From Pectinophora gossypiella (taxonomy: Eukaryota; Arthropoda; Insecta; Lepidoptera; Gelechiidae), in contig NC_065420.1 of assembly GCF_024362695.1 (NCBI RefSeq), forward strand, positions 2,698,501-2,762,500: a stretch of 64,000 bases of DNA, in the 5' to 3' direction. The number at the start of each line of letters is the position of its first letter. Within the stretch, counting starts at the first letter, position 1. A model generated the notes under the pieces. The model was given only the letters and a program-made list of their open reading frames with translations, did not search any database and was not told the DNA's origin. This document shows positions 11,505 to 22,190 of this stretch, piece after piece. The position numbers and the translations under genes were made by a program.

Positions 11505-11996
11505 TACAGGGTGTTAGTGACATCGTAACGAATACTGAGGGGGATGATTCAGACCATGATTCTGGGTTGATATCAGGTGGAATTTTCCGTCGCAAAATTC
11601 ATGATTTTTTTTAATTTTTTTAAAATTATTTTCAATTCTATACTTTTGCGATGAAAAATTCCACTTGATATTAACTCAGAATAATCAGCTGTTTCATCCC
11701 CCTCAGTATTCGTTACGATGTCACTTACACCCCGCACAAGTACATACTGTACCCATACAAGTAGGTATGGGTGTTAGTGACACCGTAACGAATACTGAGG
11801 GAAATGGTTCAGACCACGATTCTGAGTTGATATCAAGTGGAATTTTCCGTCGGAAAATTCATAAAAATTTTTCTTTTTCTTTTTATTATTTTCTGTTCCA
11901 TAGTTTTGCGACGGAAACTTCTACTTCATATCATCTCAGAATCATGGTCTCAATCATCCCTCAAAGTTTTCGTTACGACGTCACTAACACCCTGTA
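11505..11996. mobile_element. Dimeric MITE-1, copy 1
   Basis: Two palindromic MITE-1 units in tandem (about 11505-11740 and 11766-11996) joined by a short linker with ACAAGTAGGTATGGGTGTTA. The same dimer with the same linker is at 32581-33068. Confidence 0.85.
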
Positions 11997-12375
11997 TACT
12001 ATAAACCTCTGCCTACCCCTTCGGGGATACAGGCGTGATGCTGCAGTTGTTGTTGAGAATGTTTTTATTCTCTATGTAATTACGTTACGTAAATTACGTA
12101 CACGTTAGCATCTTCAACTTAGGCCTCTAAGACAATCATGTAATAAGTCATAATGATTCCTAAAATAGCAGTCTTGCTGTTAATAGTCGGTTATCTCACT
12201 ATAAGTAGATGATTACAGCGCGGAACGAATGAAATTAGAAAATTATAATAGACTCTTTTATACTCAGTCTATAGTTGACCTACCGTCGCCTTTCTTAGTA
12301 ATATTTTCTTTTTTTTAAACAAAGGTATTTAAATCTATGTTATGTTCTCCATGGTAGTTGCGGCTTCCGAATAGG

Positions 12376-12526
12376 TACAGTCATGAGCAATATCATGTAC
12401 CCGCTTTATACCCCGTCGCACTATCATATTAGCTATTTAATGAGACTTACGGTTTAATTTGTCAAAAAAGTTAATGTGACATGGTGCCAAAGTGTATACA
12501 TATTAGTACTCGTGACAGTACATCTG
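12376..12526. mobile_element. MITE-4 copy
   Basis: Ends ACAGTCATGAGCAATATCAT and GTACTCGTGACAGTAC are imperfect inverted repeats. Interior CAAAAAAGTTAATGTGACAT. A close copy is at 21596-21742. Confidence 0.7.
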
Positions 12527-12589
12527 TTGTCTTTTTGTCCGGCCAAGTACATCAGGACCGGTCATGCTATTTAATTTCTAATATACGTT

Positions 12590-12880
12590 AGATGTTCGAA
12601 TCCAGCACAGGCCTAAACGAATGATTGTCGAATTTGTTTTCTATTTCATGTTTGGATCATAAAAACATCGTGAGGAAACCCACATTCCCGAGAAATGCAT
12701 TTTCGGAGGCACGTTACCTAACCTGTATTGGGCTGGTTTTTCATTCGCGGGTTGGAAGGTGAGATAGGCAGTCGCTTCTGTAAAAAACCGGACCTGTCAA
12801 ATCCTCAGGTTAGGTAAGCGGAACCTGTGACAAACGGGATAATGCTAGGGAGATGATGATGATTGATATGGGTGACAGGC
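12590..12880 (+). mobile_element. SINE-D, lacking most of its head
   Basis: Starts within the head at TTCGAATCCAGCACAGGCC, continues through the shared body and ends GCTAGGGAGATGATGATGA. Confidence 0.75.
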
Positions 12881-13175
12881 TGATTGATTTCTTGTCATCA
12901 TAAGGTTCATCATATCTTAGTTCTTCGTATATAATTCCGGCCAAGGAAATAATGACATTTGCGACAAAAACTACTACAATAAGTCACGTCAAAAAAAGGT
13001 TTAGTTTCAAGGTGGCTGCACGTTATAGATCTACCCACCCCATTTGGGATTACGGGCGTGGGTTTACTATAAGTCTATGATAAGGTAGATTTGCTTCAAT
13101 AGGCATTCACTTTGCCAAAATCACTATTCAATTCCAGGATCTTACGAGAACTATAAAGATACACATTGATACCAT

Positions 13176-13314
13176 GGGGGTTAAAATGGCCACATCAAAG
13201 CAATTCATCTAAAATAGCAATATTGCACTTTGACATTTGCGCGTATAAAAGTGCGCATTGCAAACAACTGTCAAATAGCAATATTGCTTTCTTGTGGCCA
13301 TTTTAACCCCCATG
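13176..13314. mobile_element. MITE-3 copy
   Basis: Inverted ends GGGGGTTAAAATGGCCACA and GTGGCCATTTTAACCCCC, with paired AGCAATATTGC words inside. Related pieces at 20860, 21385, 26476, 51885 and 59285. Confidence 0.8.
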
Positions 13315-13425
13315 TCACATTAACTTTTTTGACAAATTGAACTGTAAGTCTCTTTAAATGTCAAATAAGTAAGTGCGACAGGGTTCTAAAGGGTACATGA
13401 TAATGTTCATGACTGTACGTTCCTA
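13315..13425 (-). mobile_element. MITE-4 fragment
   Basis: Reverse-oriented MITE-4: TTAACTTTTTTGACAAATTG through ATAATGTTCATGACTGTA. Confidence 0.6.
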
Positions 13426-13721
13426 TTGCATTTTGTTTTTTGTGTCAGGAAGCTTCTCATAGCTTTTTATGGTCAAGACACTACATATAACCAATGTTAC
13501 ATAATATCAATCATACGAAATGGTCATGATGGATGCGGTGTTAGTGTTGTCTGATGGACAGACAGACAACATAATTGTTGAGTGAAGAGTTTAATGAATG
13601 AACGGACGCAAGTGATAATCATAACACTTTTATTGTTGTAATCGATTTTGAATGAGTGCGTGTTGCTTAAGTGTGAAAGCATTTTCTTCTACGATTACCA
13701 GAGTTAAGTACTGATAGTATA

Positions 13722-14211
13722 CAGGGTGTTAGTGACATCGTATCGAATACTGAGGGGGATGATTCAGACCATGATTTTGAGTTAATATCAAGTGAAATTT
13801 TCCGTCTGTATATGGGATTGACACCTTCCCGAGAAATGCATTTTCGGAGGTATGTGACCTAACCTGTATTGGGCTGGTTTTCTCTTTGCGGGTTGGAAGG
13901 TCAGACAGGCAGTCGCTTCTGTAAAAAACCGGACCTGTCAAATCTTCAGGTTAGGTTAGCGGACCCTGTGAAAGATGGGATAATGCTAGGGAGATGGGAT
14001 TGACACCTTGTGTTATGTATGTTAATCCCATACAGATTTATCAGTGTCACTGTCTTTAGAGTTCCGTATTTGTCCGACCAAGCAGATTATTCCAAATTCA
14101 CAATAAGTCACATAAAAAAAAACTGTCTATGACAATAGACAAGCGTTTGCAACTTGACTACGCCCCTGTACTGTATTCGTTACGATGTCACTAACACCCT
14201 GTATATTATGT
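13722..14211. mobile_element. Broken MITE-1 with nested insertions
   Basis: The left MITE-1 end at 13722-13807 and a right end at 14175-14211 bracket a SINE-D fragment (13828-13995) and a worn J3-like stretch (about 14060-14115). Confidence 0.65.
13828..13995 (+). mobile_element. 5'-truncated SINE-D with 14-bp target duplication
   Basis: Flanked by GGGATTGACACCTT at 13814-13827 and 13996-14009. The tRNA head is absent, so this copy inserted already truncated. Confidence 0.88.
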
Positions 14212-14212
14212 T

Positions 14213-14985
14213 TATCACTGTCACTATGGTATTGTCGTAATTGTTTGCAACTTGGCTAACCCCCACTATAAATACAAACATGCCAAAAAATTAATTAAAG
14301 AACAATCGGTCTTATTCAATTGTTTTCAAAAGTAAAAAGAAAATATCAAAAAAGAAACATCGAAAAAGAGTTTGTAACTCGCCAGAGACTGAATATAAAT
14401 TTTGTCGTATTGAATAAAAACTATTTTGTCTCATTTTAAAACTAAACTGCCTTATTTCTCTGTGGTACTGGCCACAACGTTCGTTTGGATTATGTCTGTG
14501 AAACGTTCTAAATACAAAAAAAATAAATCACGCAATTCTACATTCGCAAATTACCAGATAATAAATTACCACATTTATTTCCCTTTTTACTAACTTAGTT
14601 TTTAATTGGCGAATTAACCTTTTGGGCAACATTTGTTTTCGCTGCGTCTTCAATCTTACGTAATTCCGCATTTACAATTTAGATGATTTCCATCTTATTA
14701 CATCACCAAAATTACGTTTTTTTATCTTTCTTTAAGTTCCCATAAACGGACTTTTGACCCAGTTGATGGTTGAACTACAGATAATATAATAAATACCGAA
14801 CGTTTCGTCTTCAATAGGGGCAGTTGGACAATAAAAACGCGATTTAATCTTGTGTAAATAAGATATTCAGTTTCATTGTGGAAATAAAGTATGAAACAGA
14901 TTCGATTGTGTGTAACCGATATTGAAATGCCGTTAGGCTTATTCAACTGTAAGTAAGTAAGTAAGTATTACAAAATGTATGACGT
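14213..14985. other. No recognised feature
   Basis: AT-rich intronic sequence. Open frames are short and unlike known proteins. Confidence 0.5.
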
Positions 14986-14987
14986 CT

Positions 14988-15055
14988 ATACACATAGCTA
15001 GGCACAGATCTCCCCTCAATCAACCGGAGAGGGTATGGAGCATGCTCTACCACGC
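14988..15055 (-). mobile_element. SINE-A tail fragment
   Basis: CCCCTCAATCAACCGGAGAG and GTATGGAGCATGCTCTACCA match the SINE-A 3' part in minus orientation. Confidence 0.6.
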
Positions 15056-15155
15056 ATAACATAACATAGGTAAGTACGTGTAATGCTTCATCCACATTAT
15101 CGGCGATAACAGACTGCTTTTATTTTTTTGACGTGAATATTGTGTTTTTGTCGCA

Positions 15156-15485
15156 CATAAACAGCCTATATACATCCCACTGCTGGGCACAGGCCGCCCC
15201 ACAATCAACCGGAGGGGGTATGGAGCATACTCCACCACGCTGCTCCAATGCGGATTGGTGGAGGTGTTTTTACGGCTAATAGCCGGGACCAAAGGCTTAA
15301 CGTGCCTTCCGAAGCACGGAATCATCTTACTTTTTCGGACAATCATGTGATTCAAGCCTGAAAAGTCCTTACCAAACAAAGGACAGTCTCACAAAGTGAT
15401 TTCGAGAATGTCCCCATCGGGAATCCAATCCAGACCTCCAGATCGTGAGCCTAACGCTGTAACCACTAGACCACGGTGGCTGATC
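15156..15485 (-). mobile_element. SINE-A, full copy
   Basis: Near-complete SINE-A on the minus strand. Flanks TGTTTTTGTCGCA (15143-15155) and TGTTTTTCTCGCA (15486-15498) are a target duplication with one mismatch. Confidence 0.88.
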
Positions 15486-15511
15486 TGTTTTTCTCGCATA
15501 TGGTATTAAAT

Positions 15512-15640
15512 ACTTGGCTGGACAAATGGGCCGCGCTGAGGGTTCTCACCAAATACAAAATTTAAGACAACGGGCCTGAAGCACAGGGCGTCTGGGAGTA
15601 ACCCCTGGATGAGGGATATCGTAGACCACACGGGCGTATT
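15512..15640 (-). mobile_element. J3 fragment
   Basis: Minus-orientation words TACTTGGCTGGACAAATGG and AAGACAACGGGCCTGA, then the end of the ORF2 tail. Confidence 0.6.
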
Positions 15641-16014
15641 TTTATGTTTTTAAATCGTTCACAATCCATCTTTGCTTCTGCAAAGCTATAAAGTTTAAAT
15701 GCTTATTTTATTAGAGCCACGCAATCGATACAATTTATTCGAGTTAGGTAACCCGAACTGTAAAGATACGATCTCGATATTTTGATTGTAGTGTCTGAAG
15801 TATTGCAACACAGTGAGAGGATAGTGCATTGACCTTTGAGGATCAAAGGAGCAGGATGCTATGTGATAAGATCAAAAGTACTTTCGATACTTATTGTACG
15901 TATTCTAAGAGAATGTTGTTTACTGGATAGTTAGGCCACAGATCATATAATACTAACTTAGGCTATAAATATAATCCTTATTAATGTTTGGGTCATGATG
16001 AAGTGTAAGAGAAA

Positions 16015-16082
16015 GACGAAGAAAGCAGACCCCACCATCAGATGGGAATAATAAATGCCACTGAGAGAGAGAGAGAGAGAAT
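16015..16082 (+). mobile_element. LINE 3' end with (GA)n tail
   Basis: CACCATCAGATGGGAATAAT followed by a pure GA run at 16063-16080. Confidence 0.5.
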
Positions 16083-16129
16083 GTTCGGGTCATGATAATT
16101 AATTGTTATCACGTGATTTCCAGGAGTTA

Positions 16130-16435
16130 TGATGCGAAAACGATTTGTGATGCGAAGGTTAGTGATAGAATTGGAAGAGGAAGGCCTAGGCGAACATCAT
16201 CATCATCAGCCGTATGACGCTCTCCCAAGGATCTCCACGACGATCGGTCCTGCGCTGCCCGCATCCAGCGACTTCCCGCGACCTTTACCAGAACACCGCT
16301 AGGCGAACATACCGCGATACAATCCAGGATATTGTAAAGGCCTGGTCAAGAGTAGAAGATGCAAAAGTGACGTGTCAGACGCTTCCGTGGTCACTGCTTA
16401 CCCTAACGGGAAATATGCGTACCTGTGTATAAGAG
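16130..16435 (+). pseudogene. LINE-R C-terminal fragment, interrupted
   Basis: Reads DAKVSDRIGRGRPRRTYRDT across the junction and continues IQDIVKAWSRVEDAK, related to the RT C-terminus at 60996-61541. A 101-bp insertion at 16198-16298 splits it. Confidence 0.7.
16198..16298 (-). mobile_element. 101-bp retro-insertion with 12-bp target duplication
   Basis: Flanked by CTAGGCGAACAT (16186-16197 and 16299-16310). On the minus strand it ends in (GATGAT), with GGATGCGGGCAGCGCAGGAC inside, so it is a short non-LTR 3' end. Confidence 0.85.
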
Positions 16436-16719
16436 AAGCTCGGTGGTGCAGCGGTAAACGCGCTTGGTCTGCGATTGTTGAAGTTAAGCAACTTTCGCAA
16501 GGGCCGGTCATAGGATGGGTGACCACAAAAAAAAGTTTTCAACTCGATCTCCTCCGTGCTTCGGAAAGCACGTTAAGCCGTTGGTCCCGGCTGCATTAGC
16601 AGTCTTTAATAACCATCAATCCGCACTGGGCCCGCGTGATGGTTTAAGGCCCGATCTCCCTATCCATCCATAGGGAAGGCCCGTGCCCCAGCAGTGGGGA
16701 CGTTAATGGGCTGATGATG
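16436..16719 (+). mobile_element. SINE-C copy 1 (tRNA/5S-like head)
   Basis: Head CTCGGTGGTGCAGCGGTAAA, then GAAGTTAAGC, GGCCGGTC and GGATGGGTGACC as in 5S rRNA. The CGTGCTTCGGAAAGCACG core and a tail GGGCTGATGATG follow. Confidence 0.85.
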
Positions 16720-16722
16720 TGT

Positions 16723-17033
16723 ATATAAGTCCTCTTGTCATTTAGCCGTGAGAAATACAAACTATTTTATTAAGACATAAATAATATAACATTACGTTTG
16801 CCGTAATAGAAGCGTAACGAAATACGAGACCGAGGGACAACCAAGCAAAATGACGATGACAAAATAATAATCACCCTCACTTTGCGAGGTGGACTGTGAC
16901 GAATCTTAGTGAATGTATGACGCAAATGTAAGCTCACTACGCTTTATAATATACAATATTTTACATACACTTTACAAAACAATAAAATAAAAATAACAAC
17001 AATTCAATATTATGTATACAATAGTATATTAGT
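16723..17033. other. No recognised feature
   Basis: Short AT-rich spacer between two SINE-C copies. Confidence 0.5.
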
Positions 17034-17043
17034 AGTATATTAG

Positions 17044-17337
17044 GGAGCTCGGTGGCGCAGCGGTAAACGCGCTTGGTCTGCGATTGTTGAAGTTAAGCAA
17101 CTTTCGCAAAGGCGCATAGGATGGGTGACCACAAAAAAAAGTTTTCATCTCGAGCTCCTCCGTGCTTCGGAAAGCACGTTAAGCCGTTGGCCCCGGCTGC
17201 ATTAGCAGTCGTTAATAACCATCAATCCGCACTGGGCCCGCGTGATGGTTTAAGGCCCGATCTCCCTATCCATCCATAGGGAAGGCCCGTGCCCCAGCAG
17301 TGGGGACGTTAATGGGCTGATGATGATGATGATGATG
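17044..17337 (+). mobile_element. SINE-C copy 2 with 10-bp target duplication
   Basis: Flanked by AGTATATTAG (17034-17043 and 17338-17347), fixing the 5' end at GGAGCTCGGTGGCGCAGCGG. A box TGGCGCAGCGG matches TRGCNNAGYNGG. This copy has lost a few bases in the GGCC segment (GGCGCATAGGATGGG). Confidence 0.92.
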
Positions 17338-17769
17338 AGTATATTAGTAGTATTTTTTTACTCGACCTGAGTCGGGGTTTTCTCCAAAAAAAGTCGGAAA
17401 AGATAGATCGGAGTTCTTTACAAACATAGTGTTCCCTAAAACTTTTGTAAGTATTATTGTTGTGTGAATGGCTTGTTTCTGAATTAATGTTATTGGCTAC
17501 CAATAATAAACCGGATCTAGTTCAAACAGCAATATATTTTACAAGAAGACAAAAGACCGAAGTCGTTATCAAAAACAAAGATAGTAAAAGGAATACAAAA
17601 CTATATCAGACAGGTAAAATTCTATAAAAAGTTGTTAAGTTATTACTAACACTAGAATATAAGTTGTTTGTAACATACATGGATGAAGAACATATACGGA
17701 TGAAGTCCGAAATAAAAAATTTGAATTTGAATTTTGTGCTCTCTTGCACAAATGTGTATCTGCATCTCT

Positions 17770-17945
17770 CTCTCTTTATTTAAGAGCTGCGCTCCTGTCG
17801 GTGGAGTAATCGCCATTCCTCTCTTTTTCCCGCCAAAACCTTCACCTCCTGATACGACACGACCTGCACCTTCTCTTTTATTTGTTTCATAAATGTTCTC
17901 CTAGGTCTACCCCTTCCTCTCTTCCCTTCAATTCAAAATTCAAAC
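17770..17945 (-). pseudogene. LINE 3' coding fragment
   Basis: Minus-strand words matching 20035-20166: ACCTTCACCTCCTGATACGA and AAGAGCTGCGCTCCTGTCGG, the end of a LINE ORF2. Confidence 0.6.
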
Positions 17946-18364
17946 CCTCTAATTCCCTTTATTTTTTTTATCTGCATCTAGTTGGTGGCAATATCTATGT
18001 AAACTTTTTCTGAGCGAGAAGTGAACGGCTATAATATTACTCTGGTTACATTTACTTTACCACAAGTCTAAAGTGTAGGTATTATTTCATCTTACTTCAT
18101 CTTTCAATCATTGCATTTGCAACGTCTTGCTTAATGACTAACATTGAGTCATTCTTAGATCTATTTTGATGTAGCACTCAAACACTGTTTATGCATAGGA
18201 TTTCTTCAGCGATTTGTCAATGGTCAGTAATTAATTAATGTTAAAATATGGCCCAATGTTTGTGAAGTTTTAATGCCTAACGTGATATACTGCGATATCT
18301 TGTAGTAATATTCGATCCTTGTCGAAAACGAACCTTAAAAGTTTCCACGTTGCTTATGTATTTT

Positions 18365-18625
18365 GGGAAGGTCCATACAATCCCGACGACCCAATTACTC
18401 TAGCCATAGAAGTGGCCAATCAGCTAGGGACAACAAACACTTCAGAATCCCTATACTGACCCCACTGGCGTGGTTCACGATTTCCCTCATTCAGTGCTTC
18501 TCGCTATCGACCGACTAGGATCGATTAATTCTGACGACGCTCTGAGCCGAGGTTTGCGCCCACATTTATCCGGCCAAGTAGTTAATGCCATGTGCGAATC
18601 ACAATTCTACAATAAATCACTACGA
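18365..18625 (+). mobile_element. Jockey-type ORF2 C-terminus plus J3
   Basis: Frame YNPDDPITLAIEVANQLGT matches the ORF2 C-terminus at 60.2-60.44 kb. The 3' UTR follows to AGTTAATGCCATGTGCG. Confidence 0.75.
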
Positions 18626-19715
18626 AAATATATATTTTACTTTTTTTTAGTTATTATTTTTTAACCCCGGCATGTCACTGGAGGATATTTTTTGCATTTT
18701 CACTTATTATTTTTCTACAAACTTTTGTTTTGATTTGTTGTCTATATCTTAGGTATGTCTATGGATAATAGAAATAGATATCTCGTGGTGACTTTAATTT
18801 GTTTCCGGTCGGTAGCAATAGGCTCGCTGCCTTAAACGTGGCTGGCGACACTACACATTGAAGTTATCGTACACGCGCATCTGTGATTTGTGACGTTAGA
18901 TGTCCATACGATTGCAGACTAAAGTAAGACTTGTGTTGGAGATAGATACAGAGAGAGAGAGATAAACCTAGCTCAGCCGCCTGTCAGGGGCAGATAGTTG
19001 CCATTCTAGTATTACTCCTTATTCTATGATAAAGCTTAGAAGCCTTTAGGTGACTCTCCCGCAAGACGGATTTTGTAGCGATGCACCGCGCGGCGAGGCT
19101 GTGTTCGTGTATTAAGCATCAGCGGGTTACATACCTACAAGTCAATGCAACCTTGTTAACCGCTTTACCGCCAGCCGCGTCGGTGCGCGGTCGTGTGTAG
19201 ATCACCCTTTATGACTTTCGTAGCTTCTGTATTCCATCTCACAATAACATAAAAAAAATTCAAATGTAGATTATGGAAATCTTTCAAACTCATTCAAAGA
19301 AAAGATGACTCGACAACATTGTTAGTAGGAAGACCTGGACAATTTGCATTGAAGAAAAGTGAGTTTTATTCAAGAATCTTAAGTTCACACGCGATCGAAA
19401 ACAATAATCAGATCGTTTGAACAGAAGAAACGATGTCATTCACCTCCTTCTTACTTCCATTGTTTAGTAGTACAATGTCTGTTGGGTTGTAAACATCAGC
19501 GATGCAACCAAATAGACGCCTAATATTTGATAACTTGCATGTAATTATGTTATCTAGCTGAGGTAATGGGGGACGAGAGAAGCGAGCCGATGCGTTGGCT
19601 CCCTTTTTTAACCGACTTCAAAAAAGGAGGAGGTTCAAAATTCAAACAAAATAAATTTTTTTTAGGTAAAACTTACGACACATATATACATTTACAACAT
19701 CATTCATTCATCATT
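18626..19715. other. Mostly unassigned
   Basis: Contains a short repeat word near 18815 (GCAATAGGCTCGCTGCC) also seen near 29505 and 63720, and a short GA run near 18949. No gene seen. Confidence 0.45.
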
Positions 19716-19717
19716 CT

Positions 19718-19950
19718 TCAGACAAATGGGGAGCGCTGAGGGCTCATACCCGGTACAAAAATAAAAGACAACAAGCCCGAGAGTGCTGAGTCGGGCGGGA
19801 ATAATAATAAATAATAATAATAATAATAAAGATCTTTTTAATATCGCTCAAAACGTCGTTTGAGAGGGTTATATTTGAAAGAATGAATCGATCCTAGTCG
19901 GCCGATAGCGATAAGTACTAAATAAGATTATCTTGATCCTAAAAACACAT
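19718..19950 (-). mobile_element. J3 copy interrupted by an (AAT)n microsatellite
   Basis: Minus-orientation J3 from GACAAATGGGGAGCGCTGAG to GCCGATAGCGATAAGTACT. An AAT repeat at about 19799-19830 lies in the middle. Confidence 0.65.
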
Positions 19951-20034
19951 TGAATGGTCACGGAAGTAGTTGCGCATAGGTCGAACCTTGACGGGCGACA
20001 TTTTATAATATAACATAAGCTCATAAGCTGATGA

Positions 20035-20135
20035 AAAGAGAAGGTGCAGGTCGTGTCGTATCGGAAGGTGAAGGTTTTGGCGGGAAGAAGAGAGGAATGG
20101 CGATTACTCCACCGACAAGAGCGCAGCTCTTAAAT

Positions 20136-20166
<31 letters not shown>
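20035..20166 (+). mobile_element. LINE 3' end with long (GA)n tail
   Basis: GTGCAGGTCGTGTCGTATCG and CACCGACAAGAGCGCAGCTC precede a GA run at 20138-20166. Opposite orientation to the copy at 17770-17945. Confidence 0.7.
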
Positions 20167-20169
<3 letters not shown>

Positions 20170-20199
20170 GCTCATGACTATATTCCAATAGTACTTAAG

Positions 20200-20255
20200 T
20201 ACCAACCCCATCATCGAGCTTTCTGATCAACGCGATAGGTGGTCATCTTATATCT
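20200..20255 (-). mobile_element. SINE-F fragment
   Basis: Minus-orientation SINE-F words ATCGAGCTTTCTGATCAACG and GATAGGTGGTCAT. Confidence 0.45.
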
Positions 20256-20504
20256 GATCTATTAATTAGATATTTAGACAGAATCGAATCGTCAGTTTAT
20301 AGGCGTCTAGACGCTGAATCGTCGATGGTTCTAATGTTTATTGAGACTGCTGTGAGTGAAGAAATTAGATTTTATCTTATTTGTCATTTTAATACGCCTC
20401 TCGGGTAGATTGATAGGCTACAACATAGTAACAAGGTACTTACGGAGAATTGAATATAAGTCAACCGAACCTCTTTATAAGTATTACAGAGAGTATAGAG
20501 ATCA

Positions 20505-21345
20505 GGGAAGAAATTGCTCTATAGCAATAAGGCCGCCCAAATTGTGCTGTATTCATGTGTTACGTCTGATTGTTAAAATTAAGTTCTGTGCAATAAAGTG
20601 TATTTCATTTGATTTGACCGAGAAAATATACAGGGTGTAAGTGACACTGTAACGAATAATCAGGGGGATGATTCAGACCATGATTCTGAGTTGATATCAA
20701 GTGAAATTTCCTGTCAAAAGTTCATGAAAATTAATTGCGACGGAAAATTCCACTAGATATCAACTAAGAATCATGGCCTTGAATCATCCCTCAAAGTTTT
20801 CGTTACGATGTCACTAACAGCCTGTAGGTAAGTATATGAAATAAAATACTGCGGGGTTTTAGATGAATTGCTTAGATGTGGCCATTTTAACCCCCCAGTA
20901 TTTTATTTCATATACTTACAGGGTGTTAGTGACATCGTAACGAAAACTTTGAGACTATGATTGTGAGTTGATATCAAGTGGAATTTTCCGTCGCAATTCA
21001 TTTTCATGATTTTTTTGACAGGAAATTTTACTTGATTAACCGCCAGATTGTACTGTATCTATCATCATCTGTGTTAATTTGTTTTGTATGTTGTGTGCAA
21101 TAAAGTATATTTAATTTGATTTGATTTTTGATTTGATATCAACTCAGAATCATAGTCTAAATCATCCCCCTGATTATTCGTTACAGTGTCACTTACACCC
21201 TGTATATTTTCTCGGTCAAATCAAATCAAATACACTTTATTGCACAGAACTTAATTTCAACAATCAGACGTAACACATGAATACAGCACAATTTGGGCGG
21301 CCTTATTGCTATAGAGCAATTTCTTCCGGGCAACCACTGCCAGGA
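20505..21345. repeat. About 840-bp inverted duplication of LINE-U end plus MITE-1
   Basis: The left arm runs from GCTCTATAGCAATAAGGCCG through MITE-1 to a centre near 20873. The right arm is its reverse complement, ending near 21345. Inner arms GTAAGTATATGAAATAAAAT (from 20826) and the complement (to 20920) flank a MITE-3 piece. The right arm has an extra LINE-U insertion of about 95 bp at 21030-21127. Confidence 0.85.
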
Positions 21346-21384
21346 AACAAACATTAACTGAACTGTATGTACATCATTCGTACA

Positions 21385-21425
21385 ATGTCAATGTCAATAT
21401 TGCTTTTATAGATGAATTGCTTCTC
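21385..21425 (+). mobile_element. MITE-3 end
   Basis: CAATATTGCTTTTATAGATG then AATTGCTTC matches the MITE-3 right half. Confidence 0.55.
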
Positions 21426-21595
21426 TTAATCGAGCACTGCTTTCTACTTCTGATTGCTTGTCCACCTGCCCACACTATTAGGGACCGCGGGAGCGAGTTT
21501 GTTTATACGCGAATGAACAAAAAACCCATTATATTTATTTATTTTATGATTACCATAAGCTCACTACTATATCCCCAATGGGGTGGTCATACTAA

Positions 21596-21742
21596 GTACA
21601 GTCATGAGCAATATAATGTACCCACTTTAGGACTCTGTCGCACTAACATTTGACATTTAGTGAGACTTACAGTTCAATTTGTCAAAAAAGTTAATGTGAC
21701 ATGGTACCAAAGTGTATACATATTAATGCTCGTGACCGTACT
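21596..21742. mobile_element. MITE-4 copy
   Basis: ACAGTCATGAGCAATATAAT at the left and GCTCGTGACCGTAC at the right, with the TTAATGTGACATGGTACCAA interior. Confidence 0.7.
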
Positions 21743-21743
21743 T

Positions 21744-21956
21744 GGGTGAATATCAAAATGTGTCAAGTTTGGTGGCGAACTGTCATATCATTTTTTCGTG
21801 AAAAATTGGGGAAATTGGGAAAATTGGGAATTGAAAAATTCCTTTTTCATGTCGGAACCGAGGATCCTTTTGGATCTTTTTCATGTCGGAATCCAATTTT
21901 TCACGAAAAAATAATATGAAATTTCGCCACCAAACTTGAAATTTTGAGATTCACCC
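21744..21956. mobile_element. MITE-6, palindromic, 4-bp ACTT duplication
   Basis: Arms of about 60 bp begin GGGTGAATATCAAAAT and end ATTTTGAGATTCACCC. They include TTTGGTGGCGAA and TTTTTTCGTGAAAAATTGG with complements. ACTT at 21740-21743 and 21957-21960 flanks it. Only one copy in this window. Confidence 0.8.
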
Positions 21957-22007
21957 ACTTACATGATAGATTCGATAGATGAACCAAGTACCCACACCTA
22001 ACTTTAT

Positions 22008-22100
22008 TTTTATTTTTTATTTTTATTATTGTAGATTTGCCGCAGATGGCATTAACTACTTGGCCGGATAAATGGGGAGCGCTGGGGCTCACACACCTCA
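22008..22100 (-). mobile_element. J3 fragment
   Basis: GTAGATTTGCCGCAGATGGC and ACTTGGCCGGATAAATGGGG on plus are the reverse of the J3 end. Confidence 0.7.
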
Positions 22101-22190
22101 TACACCTCACCGAACTTTCTGTTAGACCAACGTGATAGGTGAGCCGAATCGCCGTCTATAATGGTCGAGCAAACTGTGTTAGTGAAACTA
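22101..22190 (-). mobile_element. SINE-F fragment
   Basis: ACCTCACCGAACTTTCTGTT and GGTGAGCCGAATCGCCGTCT are SINE-F body words in reverse. Confidence 0.55.

Noticed and set aside
16436..16500. Possible 5S rRNA gene
   Set aside because: Only the internal promoter-like segment resembles 5S rRNA; both ends of the RNA are absent and it sits inside a repeated SINE.
16063..20166. CRISPR-like regular repeats
   Set aside because: GA and AAT runs and SINE pairs are irregular; there are no evenly spaced direct repeats, and the genome is eukaryotic.
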